Assembly (NCBI GenBank): GCA_902478995.1
Contig: CABSNF010000004.1
Location: forward strand, 1-48,674
Direction: 5' to 3'
DNA: 48,674 nt
Origin: an uncultured Collinsella sp.
GTDB taxonomy: Bacteria; Actinomycetota; Coriobacteriia; Coriobacteriales; Coriobacteriaceae
Every line of letters begins with the position of its first letter. The stretch's first letter is position 1. Under the pieces are notes generated by a model. The model made no database searches. It was not told the origin of the DNA and was given only the letters and a program-made list of their open reading frames with translations. The translations under genes were made by a program, and so were the position numbers. Below are positions 7,136 through 14,765 of this stretch, piece by piece.

Positions 7136-7954
7136 CTACTCGTAATCGTTCAGAATGTCGCCGAGCGGGTCACCGGAGCCGCCGCCCATGCCGCCACCCT
7201 GCTTGGCCAGATCCTTAAGGCCAAGGTAGATGAGGGCAAGGGAGATGCCGATGAGGCCAAGGGCGATCAGCGTGAGCTGAGGGATGGCAGCAAGGACAAA
7301 GCCGAGGATGAAGAACGGCCAGGTCTCCTTGGTGGCCATCATGTTGATGACCATGGCGTAACCGACGGAAGCGACCATGCCGCCGCCGACAGCCATACCG
7401 CCGGACAGCCAGTCGGGCATAGCGTTAAGCGCATTGGTAACAGCCTCGGCCGGGATGATGCACAGAAGTACTGCCGGGATGGCGATACGAAGGCCCTGCA
7501 TGAGGATGGCAGCGTACTGCCAGCGCTCGATGCCGGAGAAGTCGCCCTTCTCGGCGCAACCGTCCATGGCGTGAGCGATAGCGGTAGCCAGGGTACGGCA
7601 GATCATGGTCAGGAACAGACCAGCGACCGACAGCGGGACGGCGACGGCGATGGCGGCGGTAACAGCCTTGGCCGAATCGGTGGCGCCACCGTTGAGGGCG
7701 AGCACCATGATGATCGAAGAAGCGACCGAGGCCAGAGCGGCGTCAGGCGCGACGGCGGCGCCGACGTTAGCCCAGCCAAGGGCCATCATCTGGAGCGAAC
7801 CGCCCAGGAGGATGCCCTCCTGAAGGTGACCGGTTACGAGACCGATAAGCGTGCATGCCACGAGCGGCTGATGGAACTGGAACTCATCCAGAATGCCTTC
7901 CATACCGGCAAGCAACGCGACAATCGCAACAAGCAGAATAGTGATTGCAGACAT
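7136..7954 (-). CDS. manY: PTS mannose/fructose/sorbose family IIC permease
   Basis: 272 residues, largely hydrophobic. The IIC hallmark GSLQMMALGWANVGAAVAPD lies near residues 53-72. The C-terminus is glycine-rich and then acidic (GGGMGGGSGD...). AAAGGAGGG lies upstream of ATG 7954, 18 bases after the IIAB stop. It is the membrane component that binds and translocates sugar with IID. Confidence 0.95.
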   Translation of the reverse strand: MSAITILLVAIVALLAGMEGILDEFQFHQPLVACTLIGLVTGHLQEGILLGGSLQMMALGWANVGAAVAPDAALASVASSIIMVLALNGGATDSAKAVTAAIAVAVPLSVAGLFLTMICRTLATAIAHAMDGCAEKGDFSGIERWQYAAILMQGLRIAIPAVLLCIIPAEAVTNALNAMPDWLSGGMAVGGGMVASVGYAMVINMMATKETWPFFILGFVLAAIPQLTLIALGLIGISLALIYLGLKDLAKQGGGMGGGSGDPLGDILNDYE

Positions 7955-7972
7955 GTATCGGACCCTCCTTTA

Positions 7973-8962
7973 CTATGCTTGAGCGGCCAGTTCGGCCTTA
8001 GCTTTCTTCAACATGGCGTCGAGATCCTCGGAGGAATCCGAAGGAACCTTGCGGACCTCGAACTTGACGCCCTTGGCCTTGAGGGCCTCGAGAGTCTTGA
8101 CGTCGTCATCGCCCATAGCGACGGCGTTGGTGACGACGACCTTGCCCTTGGAATGAGCCATGGAACCGATGTTGACTTCCTTGATGTCGACGCCGGCCTC
8201 GATGGCCTTGAGCAGATCCTGCGGATTCTCAAAGAGCAGCATGGCCTTGGTGTCACCAAAGCGCGTGTCCTTGACGACCTCGGCCATCTTCTTGATGGGC
8301 ACGACGTTGGCATGGACTCCCGGAGGGGCAGCCTGCTCGATCATGGTCTTGCGGAGCTCGTCGTGAGCAACGCCGTCGGAAACCACGATGATGCGGTTGG
8401 GGTTGATCTGCTTGGTCCACGTGGTGGCCACCTGGCCATGAAGCAGACGGGTGTCGATACGGACGTGGGCGATCTTGATGTGCCCATCGCCGATGACCGT
8501 TCCCGGAGGGATGGCGCCTGCAGGAGCAGCGGCGGCCGCAGCCGGCTTCTTCTCCTCGGGCTCCAGAGACTCGGGCTTGACGCGCACGCCAGCCTTAGCC
8601 TCAGTCACGAGATGTTTTGCGATCGCATGTGCAGTGTTCTTTGCGTCAAAGCGCTGCGAATATGCCTCGATGAGCATAGGCAGGTTGACACCGGTGACGA
8701 TAGCCCAGGAATCGTGGCCCTCGATGAGCCCGCTGATCTGGTTGAACGGCGTGCCGCCCCACAGATCAACGAGGAAGAGCACCTGCTCCTGGTCCTCGAA
8801 GGAAGCGACTGCTTCCTCGACCTTGGCACGGAAATCGTCGGGACCCATGCTCGGCTCGAGCGAGACCACGGCAACAGACGGCTGATCGCCAAAGACCATC
8901 GAGCCCGTCTGCTTGATTCCAGCTGCCAAGTCCCCGTGGCTAGCAAGAACAATACTTACCAT
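7973..8962 (-). CDS. manX: PTS mannose/fructose/sorbose family IIAB fusion
   Basis: 329 residues. The IIA domain comes first, with the phosphorylated His9 in VLASHGD and FLVDLWGGTPFN near 65. An Ala/Pro-rich linker follows (about 130-155). The IIB domain then carries its phosphoryl-acceptor His175 in RIDTRLLHGQV. Phosphate moves from HPr to IIA, then IIB, then the sugar held by IIC/IID. AAGGAGG is 7 bases before ATG 8962; the GTG directly before it is not needed. First gene of the operon; a TATAAT-like -10 lies about 70 bases upstream. Confidence 0.95.
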   Translation of the reverse strand: MVSIVLASHGDLAAGIKQTGSMVFGDQPSVAVVSLEPSMGPDDFRAKVEEAVASFEDQEQVLFLVDLWGGTPFNQISGLIEGHDSWAIVTGVNLPMLIEAYSQRFDAKNTAHAIAKHLVTEAKAGVRVKPESLEPEEKKPAAAAAAPAGAIPPGTVIGDGHIKIAHVRIDTRLLHGQVATTWTKQINPNRIIVVSDGVAHDELRKTMIEQAAPPGVHANVVPIKKMAEVVKDTRFGDTKAMLLFENPQDLLKAIEAGVDIKEVNIGSMAHSKGKVVVTNAVAMGDDDVKTLEALKAKGVKFEVRKVPSDSSEDLDAMLKKAKAELAAQA

Positions 8963-9032
8963 CACATAACCTCCTTTTTGTCTACGTATTTCCTACACGA
9001 CATGAAAGGAGTATACCTGTTTGGATTGTGGA

Positions 9033-9038
9033 ATTATA
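9033..9038 (-). promoter_or_regulatory. Candidate -10 box of the PTS operon
   Basis: On the minus strand TATAAT lies within AGCTATAATTCC, about 70 bases before manX, in an AT-rich 330-base leader. No good -35 is visible. Confidence 0.45.
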
Positions 9039-9063
9039 GCTAAATTCGCAAATGGTTGGATTA

Positions 9064-9236
9064 TTTGTTTAAACGTCTAAGTTTGTTACAAATTGATTAC
9101 ATTGCTGGCTTATAGCTCATTGCCTGCTAAAACGTGATTTGCTGATTGTTTTCAAAGACATATAAAGGTGCACCGTTCGTTAAGACCGCTTTTAGGTGAA
9201 TCCCAATGCGTCTGCGTGCCACCATTTTGTTTAAAC
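9064..9236. repeat. Two direct copies of TTTGTTTAAAC upstream of the PTS operon
   Basis: The 11-mer occurs at 9064-9074 and 9226-9236, within the 337-base gene-free leader (8963-9299). It contains the palindrome GTTTAAAC. The two copies, 162 bases apart, could be regulator sites for sugar control; no known consensus fits. Confidence 0.4.
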
Positions 9237-9299
9237 AGACATGACTTGACTAACCGAAGCAAATATGTTTAGAACTCTAGCCCATGTAGACATTAGATG

Positions 9300-9728
9300 T
9301 TAGGCGATGTGGAGAGGGTTGGCGGCGTCGACGGCATCGGGGGCGTCGGAGAGGCCGTCAGGAGCAGCGTCTGCCGGGTCCTCGTCGGGGGTCTCGATCT
9401 GTTTGATCATTACCTCTTGGCCCTGCAGCAAATAGGTCTCGCCGCTACCGCAATGGGGACAGGTCTTGCCGTGCTCGACCGTCGCGTAGTCGCAGCCACA
9501 CGCCTCGCAATGCGTCACGGCCTCGACGGGCTCCACGATAAGCTCCGCGCCCTGCGCGATAGGCTTTTTATCTGCTACCCAGCGCCAAGCGTCGAGCAGC
9601 AAGTCGGGAACGACGCCCGAGACCTCGCCCAGCAGCAGCGTGACGCTCGAAACGCGACGCACGCCATGAGCGCGCGCCACATTCTCAACATCGCGAATGA
9701 TGTGATAGACGATTCCCAATTCATGCAA
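9300..9728 (-). CDS. hypA: Hydrogenase/nickel maturation factor HypA-like (TTG start)
   Basis: 142 residues starting at a TTG codon. This gives M-HELGIVYHI, the invariant HypA N-terminus whose His2 binds nickel; an AAAGGG lies 7 bases upstream. The zinc site is C74/C77 and C90/C93 (HCEAC...CPHCG). HypA delivers nickel to [NiFe]-hydrogenase with HypB. The protein is about 25 residues longer than usual, with an acidic Ala/Asp-rich tail. No hydrogenase or other hyp gene is in the window. Its upstream neighbour is the large iron-sulfur flavoprotein, 96 bases away across a hairpin (9774-9809). The longer ATG form from 9818 would hide the N-terminal His and is rejected. Confidence 0.88.
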   Translation of the reverse strand: MHELGIVYHIIRDVENVARAHGVRRVSSVTLLLGEVSGVVPDLLLDAWRWVADKKPIAQGAELIVEPVEAVTHCEACGCDYATVEHGKTCPHCGSGETYLLQGQEVMIKQIETPDEDPADAAPDGLSDAPDAVDAANPLHIA

Positions 9729-9773
9729 GGCGAAACCCTTTCTGCAGAGGTTGATTCGATGCAAACTCAAAGC

Positions 9774-9809
9774 AAGGGGACGACGAGATCTAGTCTGCGC
9801 CGTCCCCTT
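9774..9809 (-). terminator. Hairpin after the FAD/Fe-S oxidoreductase gene
   Basis: AAGGGGACG pairs with CGTCCCCTT across an 18-base loop. The T-tract on the minus strand is weak (GCTTTGA), so termination would be partial. Confidence 0.4.
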
Positions 9810-9824
9810 ACCCGCCATGGCTAC

Positions 9825-12602
9825 CTATTTACGACCAAATTTAATCTTGATGGCACGCTTTAGAGCGTACTTGCCGAGGCTTGGGAGCTTTTGCTCGTAT
9901 TTGACCATCGTGGAGCACTCGGGGCGGTCGCGATCCAGATGGATGGCGTCGAACGCGCACTTGGTGGTGCACAGGCCACAGCCGATGCACTTGTTAGGGT
10001 CGACGATCGAGGCGCCGCAGCCCAGGCAGCGGTCGGTCTCGGCGCGCACCTGCTCCTCGGTAAAGGTCTCAACATACTCGCTAAACGGCGCGGCCTTCTC
10101 GCGCTCGCGGTCTACATGCGCAACCTCGCGGCTCGCGTTGTCGTAGCTCTCGATCACGACATCGTCGCGGTCGAGCGCGGTGTAGCGGCGCTGGTTGCGG
10201 CCGATGGTGAGCGTGGAGCCCGGCTGCACAAAGCGATGGATGGACACCGCGGCCTCGTGGCCGGCGGCGATGGCGTCGATGGCAAAGCTGGGGCCGGTGT
10301 AGACGTCGCCGCCCACAAAGATGTCTGGCTCGGCGGTCTGGTAGGTCTGGGGATCGGCAAGGGCACCCTGGCCGCGGCCGAGCTCCACTTTGGAGCCAGC
10401 CAGCAGGTCGCCCCACACAATGGACTGGCCAATCGACATGACGACACGGTCGGCATCGACACGGCGCAGGTCGTTCTCGTCGTACTCGGGCGCAAAACGG
10501 CCCTCGTCGTCAAAGACACGCGTGCAGCGCTTGAAGGTGATACCGCACACACGACCGGCCTCGTCCAAGTGAATCTCCTTGGGGCCCCAGCCGCAGCTGA
10601 TGTGCGCGCCGTCCTCAACGGCCTCGCGACGTTCTTCCTCGCTGGCGGGCATCTGGGCCTCGCTCTCCAGGCAGAACATCTCAACGTGCTCAGAACCCAG
10701 ACGGCAGGCGTTGCGGGCAACGTCGATAGCCACGTTGCCGCCGCCCACCACAATGGTGCGGCCGGGCAACGCGTCGATCTTGCCACTGTTGACCTCGCGC
10801 AAAAAGTCGACGGCTACGGTCACGTCCTCGGCATCCTCGCCCGGAATGCCGGCAAGGCGGCCGCCCTGGCAGCCAATGGCAACGTAGAAGGCCTTAAAGC
10901 CCTGCGCGCGCAGCTCGTCGAGCGTCACGTCGCGACCGACCTCCACGCCATAGCGGAACTCGGCACCCATCAGGCGAATGATCTCGACCTCGGCCTCGAT
11001 AACGTCCTTCTCCAGCTTAAAGCTGGGAATACCGTAGGTGAGCATGCCGCCCGGACGCTCGTTCTTCTCGAACACGACGGGCTTATAGCCCTTCTCGGCC
11101 AGATAAAAAGCGCAGGACAGACCGGCCGGGCCGGCACCGATGATGGCGATCTTCTGGTCGAAGCCGCCGGCACGCGTCGGCGTCACCACGGGCGGGACAT
11201 AGCGGGTCGCGGCGTCCAGATCGCGCTGGGCGATAAACTTCTTGACCTCGTCGATGGCCACGGCGGCGTCCACACGGCCGCGGGTGCAGGCATCCTCACA
11301 GCGGCGGTTGCACACACGGCCGCAGATAGCGGGCAGCGGGTTCTCGCGCTTAATGAGTGCTAGGGCCTCGTCATAGCGACCCTGCGCCGCGAGCTTCAAA
11401 TAACCCTGAACGGCAACATGCGCGGGGCAGGCCGTCTTGCAGGGCGCGGTGCCGGACTTGTGCGTCTCGATGCGGTTGTCATTGCGGTAGTTGGGCGACC
11501 ACTTGGTGTGGTCCCATTTGGTGGCATCGGGCAGCTCCTGGCGCGGATACTCGGGCACCTGTCCGCCGGCCTTTTTGCTGCAGAGCTTCTGGCCCAGCTT
11601 AGCGGCACCGGCCGGACACACCTCAACGCAGCGACCGCAGGCCACGCACTTGTCCTTCTCGACCTTGGCGACATAGGCCGAGCGCGACAGGTTGGGCGTG
11701 TTGAACAGCTGCGAGGTGCGCAGGGCGTAGCACACGTTGACGTTGCAGTTGCAGATGGCGAAGATCTTGTTCTCGCCGTCGATGTTGGTGATCTGGTGCA
11801 CAAAGCCGTTGTCCTCGGCCTGGCGCAGGATGTCGTAGACCTCGTCGCGGGTCACGTAATGGCCACGATCGGTCTCGACCACGTAGTCGGCCATATCGCC
11901 CACGGCGATGCACCAATCGGCCGGGTCGTCGGCGCAGCCCTCACCCATCACGCGACGGCTCGCGCGGCAGCTGCAGGTGCTAGCGGCATACTTACCCTCG
12001 TATTTGTCGAGCCAGTGCTCAATATGCTCAATAGGCACCGACGTGCTCGCGGCGTCAATGGCCTTCTCGACCGGAATGACGTGCATGCCGATACCGGCGC
12101 CTCCGGGCGGCACCATCGGTGTGGCCTTGGACAGCGGGCCCTTGGATGCCTGTTCAAAGAACTTGGCGTAGACCGGGTGCTCCTCGAGCTGGCTCACGCG
12201 CATGTTGAGGAACTCGGCGGAACCCGGCACCAGCATGGGCAGCACCCATTGCTTGGCGCGCTCGGGATTTTCCCAGTTGTACTCGAGCAGGCCGGTGTAG
12301 CTCATATCGTCGAGCATCTTCTCGATCTGGGCCTCGGGCATGCCGGTGAGCTTGACCATCTCGGGCAGCGTGTAGGGACGGCGCATCTTCATCTTGCAGA
12401 GTACCTCGGCCTGCTCGTCAGTTGCGGCCTCGGCAAACGACCAGTACTCGTAGCCCAGCAGCTCGTCGCGATGCAGCAGGCGGTTAGTGCAGTGCTCGCA
12501 CAGCTTGACGATGGCCTCGCGCGGATGCTCCGGCAGCGGCGGCACGAACTCCGAACCGATGTCGGGCTCGGTGTAGCTAATCCCCGGTCCGTTGAGAATC
12601 AT
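9825..12602 (-). CDS. Large FAD/NAD(P)-dependent oxidoreductase with multiple [4Fe-4S] domains (GltD-like)
   Basis: 925 residues from ATG 12602 (GAAGGG upstream). Order of parts: a 200-residue N-terminal domain; a cysteine-rich segment (TCSCRASRRVMGEGC, then AICNCNVNVC); a ferredoxin motif CVACGRCVEVCP (about 319-330); a GltD-type cysteine domain (CKTACPAHVAVQGY ... CGRVCNRRCEDAC); an FAD site GAGPAG (about 489); a second nucleotide site VVGGGNVAIDVARNA; and a C-terminal CLGCG ... CIGCGLCTTKC pair. It should pass electrons between NAD(P)H, flavin and a chain of clusters in the cytoplasm. The partner is unknown. It is divergent from a TetR regulator and a DUF5692 membrane protein, so those are the best candidates for functional links. 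It is not a glutamate synthase subunit: no large subunit is present and the N-terminal domain is foreign. Confidence 0.85.
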   Translation of the reverse strand: MILNGPGISYTEPDIGSEFVPPLPEHPREAIVKLCEHCTNRLLHRDELLGYEYWSFAEAATDEQAEVLCKMKMRRPYTLPEMVKLTGMPEAQIEKMLDDMSYTGLLEYNWENPERAKQWVLPMLVPGSAEFLNMRVSQLEEHPVYAKFFEQASKGPLSKATPMVPPGGAGIGMHVIPVEKAIDAASTSVPIEHIEHWLDKYEGKYAASTCSCRASRRVMGEGCADDPADWCIAVGDMADYVVETDRGHYVTRDEVYDILRQAEDNGFVHQITNIDGENKIFAICNCNVNVCYALRTSQLFNTPNLSRSAYVAKVEKDKCVACGRCVEVCPAGAAKLGQKLCSKKAGGQVPEYPRQELPDATKWDHTKWSPNYRNDNRIETHKSGTAPCKTACPAHVAVQGYLKLAAQGRYDEALALIKRENPLPAICGRVCNRRCEDACTRGRVDAAVAIDEVKKFIAQRDLDAATRYVPPVVTPTRAGGFDQKIAIIGAGPAGLSCAFYLAEKGYKPVVFEKNERPGGMLTYGIPSFKLEKDVIEAEVEIIRLMGAEFRYGVEVGRDVTLDELRAQGFKAFYVAIGCQGGRLAGIPGEDAEDVTVAVDFLREVNSGKIDALPGRTIVVGGGNVAIDVARNACRLGSEHVEMFCLESEAQMPASEEERREAVEDGAHISCGWGPKEIHLDEAGRVCGITFKRCTRVFDDEGRFAPEYDENDLRRVDADRVVMSIGQSIVWGDLLAGSKVELGRGQGALADPQTYQTAEPDIFVGGDVYTGPSFAIDAIAAGHEAAVSIHRFVQPGSTLTIGRNQRRYTALDRDDVVIESYDNASREVAHVDREREKAAPFSEYVETFTEEQVRAETDRCLGCGASIVDPNKCIGCGLCTTKCAFDAIHLDRDRPECSTMVKYEQKLPSLGKYALKRAIKIKFGRK

Positions 12603-12695
12603 GGTTGTCCCTTCTCTTGCCACAGCCCGGCGGGACCGCGGCGCCCCTCTTTTTTTGCAGGCCGGGCATGCCCCCATGCCGTTCACCCGCCATTG

Positions 12696-12710
12696 TTGAC
12701 ATTGTGTCAA
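12696..12710. promoter_or_regulatory. Palindromic operator 1 (probable TetR site)
   Basis: TTGAC-ATTGT-GTCAA, a 5-5-5 palindrome in the divergent gap between the oxidoreductase and tetR. Confidence 0.75.
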
Positions 12711-12718
12711 AAATAGTA

Positions 12719-12733
12719 TTGACGAACCGTCAA
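12719..12733. promoter_or_regulatory. Palindromic operator 2 (probable TetR site)
   Basis: TTGAC-GAACC-GTCAA, the same 5-5-5 architecture, with its centre 23 bp from operator 1. Arms identical and spacers unrelated is the expected look of a dimer site. Confidence 0.75.
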
Positions 12734-12792
12734 CAATATTCAAGACTGTTAGGCGAACGGTCAGGCAAAAGAGGATGAAAGGCGGCAAAAAC

Positions 12793-13455
12793 ATGGGCAA
12801 CAACACGGCAGATACCTCTGTGGTCGATACCGTTCCCGCATCCGATAGCGCGGCAAAGCGCCTGACGGGCGACGAACGCCGTCGCGAGATCCTCGATGCC
12901 GTGCGCACCGTAAGCTCCGAGCTGGGCGTGTCCCACCTATCGGTATCGGCCGTGACCAAGCGAGCCGGCTGCACGCGTTCATTGTTCTACCATTACTTCG
13001 CCGACATGGACGCCGCCGTCACCGCTGTTATGGACGAGGCGATCGACGGCTTTATCTCCGAACTCGAGCGGTGGAACGCCGACCGCACCGTCGGTGATAT
13101 CGAGGGCGCGCTCGACACCGTCGCCCCGCTCTTTAAGCGCCTGGTCGCCAGCGGCCACGAGCTGCCGAGCACGCTTACCTCGAGCAGCGGCGCGCTCTAC
13201 GGCGGCTTTTTGCACAACGTGGTCCAGCGCGTGGCGCAGTATATCTGCGACACCACCGTAGTGGATTTTGTCGCCCATCATGAGCTACGCATCGACCATG
13301 TCTACGAGACGTTCTACACCCTCATCATGGGTCTTTTGATGTATATCCGCACGCACCCCGATGTGCCCGACGAAACGGTCAAGGAAATCATCGCCTCGAC
13401 ACTCCACATCGAGGGCTATACCGCCAAGTATCCGGAGCGCAAGCCCCAGAACTGA
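12793..13455 (+). CDS. TetR/AcrR family transcriptional regulator
   Basis: 220 residues from ATG 12793, with AAAGGCGG 7 bases upstream; the ATG at 12775 has no spaced ribosome site. The N-terminal helix-turn-helix is RREILDAVRTVSSELGVSHLSVSAVTKRAGCTRSLFYHYFADMD, read in pieces about residues 30-75. The C-terminal ligand domain is unassigned. It sits divergent to the Fe-S oxidoreductase and just upstream of the DUF5692 gene, with two TTGAC-N5-GTCAA palindromes between, so it probably represses both sides and itself. Inducer unknown. Confidence 0.9.
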   Translation: MGNNTADTSVVDTVPASDSAAKRLTGDERRREILDAVRTVSSELGVSHLSVSAVTKRAGCTRSLFYHYFADMDAAVTAVMDEAIDGFISELERWNADRTVGDIEGALDTVAPLFKRLVASGHELPSTLTSSSGALYGGFLHNVVQRVAQYICDTTVVDFVAHHELRIDHVYETFYTLIMGLLMYIRTHPDVPDETVKEIIASTLHIEGYTAKYPERKPQN

Positions 13456-13518
13456 CGACATTTGGCCAAACTGCCCGCGATCAGAAGAGGGGCCGCGGGC
13501 GTGTGAAAGGAGAGCAGC

Positions 13519-14526
13519 ATGCTGTTCGATGTTTGGGGTAGCGATACCCTTATCCACTGGGCCGGCTGGGCCATGGTCTTTATCGGCCTGATCGTGCTCA
13601 ACGAGGTCGGCCGCCGCACTAAGCTGGGCGCGGCAATCATCTTTGGCGTGGCTCCGCTGGCCATGACCATCTACTGCGTCGCCATCGCCATCGGCGTTTC
13701 GCAGGGTGCCGAGTGGGCGCTCACCAACCCCACCCATGTGTACCAGAACAGCTGGTTCCACTACGCCAAGGTATACGCTGCGCTGGCCGGTTGCTGGGGC
13801 TTCATTGCCATTAAGTACCAGTGGGGAAAGATCGGCAAGGCGCATTGGTTCCGTGCGTGGCCGTTTGTGATCGTCGCCATCAACATCATGATTGCCGTCG
13901 TGTCCGACTTCGAGAGCGCCTACCACTTCTTTGTCCTGGGCGAGTCCACCTGGGTCACCTCCGAAGGTGCTACGCAGCTGGCCGGCTGGAACAACGTGTT
14001 CAACGGCATCGCCGGTATCATCAACATCTTCTGCATGACCGGTTGGTGGAGCGTCTACGCCTCCGAGGATCAAACCGACATGCTGTGGCCCGACATGACC
14101 TGGGTCTACATCATCGCCTACGACATCTGGAACTTCTGCTACACCTACAACTGCCTGCCCACCCATTCCTGGTTCTGCGGCTTTGCGCTGCTGTTGGCGC
14201 CCACCGTCGCCGCCTTTATCTGGAACAAGGGCGGCTGGATCCAGAACCGCGCCTTTACGCTGGCCATTTGGTGCATGTTTGCCCAGGTGTTCCCGTACTT
14301 CCAGGAGGAGTCCGTCTTTGTGACCCACTCCACGCTCGACCCCGGCGCCGCTACCGCGGTCTCGATCGCCGCACTGATCGCCAACGTCGCCGCGATCATC
14401 TACATCGCCTACCGCGCCAAAAAGCTCGGCCGCAATCCCTACAAGCAGGATGTCTTTGAGGGCACCAGCGATTGGGAGAAGGCTACCGCTCGCCGCGCCA
14501 AGGTGGATTACGCACACGCCGAGTAA
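13519..14526 (+). CDS. DUF5692 family multi-pass membrane protein
   Basis: 335 residues with AAAGGAG before the ATG. It has about eight hydrophobic segments rich in Trp, Tyr and Phe (GWAMVFIGLIVLNEVG, WPFVIVAINIMIAVV, FALLLAPTVAAFIW and others) and a charged cytoplasmic-looking tail. It matches my recollection of the DUF5692 family, which has no assigned function. It follows the TetR gene by 63 bases, across a GCCCGCG/CGCGGGC hairpin that lacks a U-tract. Aromatic-rich membrane proteins beside flavin/Fe-S proteins may be redox or transport partners; that is inference. Confidence 0.78.
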   Translation: MLFDVWGSDTLIHWAGWAMVFIGLIVLNEVGRRTKLGAAIIFGVAPLAMTIYCVAIAIGVSQGAEWALTNPTHVYQNSWFHYAKVYAALAGCWGFIAIKYQWGKIGKAHWFRAWPFVIVAINIMIAVVSDFESAYHFFVLGESTWVTSEGATQLAGWNNVFNGIAGIINIFCMTGWWSVYASEDQTDMLWPDMTWVYIIAYDIWNFCYTYNCLPTHSWFCGFALLLAPTVAAFIWNKGGWIQNRAFTLAIWCMFAQVFPYFQEESVFVTHSTLDPGAATAVSIAALIANVAAIIYIAYRAKKLGRNPYKQDVFEGTSDWEKATARRAKVDYAHAE

Positions 14527-14594
14527 CATGTTGGTCGCTGTTGGCACCTGGGCATAGGCCCGCCTGCCAGATTTTCAATCCAATGTCTCGCAGA

Positions 14595-14636
14595 GCCCCC
14601 GGAAAGCGTTTCACTCGCTTTCCGGGGGCTTTTGTC
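14595..14636 (+). terminator. Rho-independent terminator after the DUF5692 gene
   Basis: 14-bp perfect stem GCCCCCGGAAAGCG / CGCTTTCCGGGGGC, then TTTTGTCGTT. Confidence 0.92.
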
Positions 14637-14765
14637 GTTGCGTCTCTAATCATCATCTATTCAAAAACACGCGCACATATAAAATCGGATTTCAAATCAT
14701 ACGGCGGCTCTATGGGGTCCCGTTTTTGGGTACAGTGTTGTCCCGATATTGAGCTTGGGGGATGT

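Noticed and set aside
9064..9236. Catabolite-response (cre) or sigma-54 sites for the PTS operon
   Set aside because: Neither the cre consensus nor a GG/GC -24/-12 pair could be matched.
9825..12602. Glutamate synthase small subunit
   Set aside because: The GltD-like part is only the middle third; the N-terminal cysteine-rich domain and missing large subunit argue against it.
9825..12974. A longer 1049-residue start for the Fe-S flavoprotein
   Set aside because: The extra 124 residues would be read through the divergent promoter, both TetR palindromes and the start of tetR.
14472..14765. An N-terminal extension of the acidic membrane protein
   Set aside because: It would overlap the DUF5692 gene end and a strong terminator; the ATG at 14766 has its own ribosome site.
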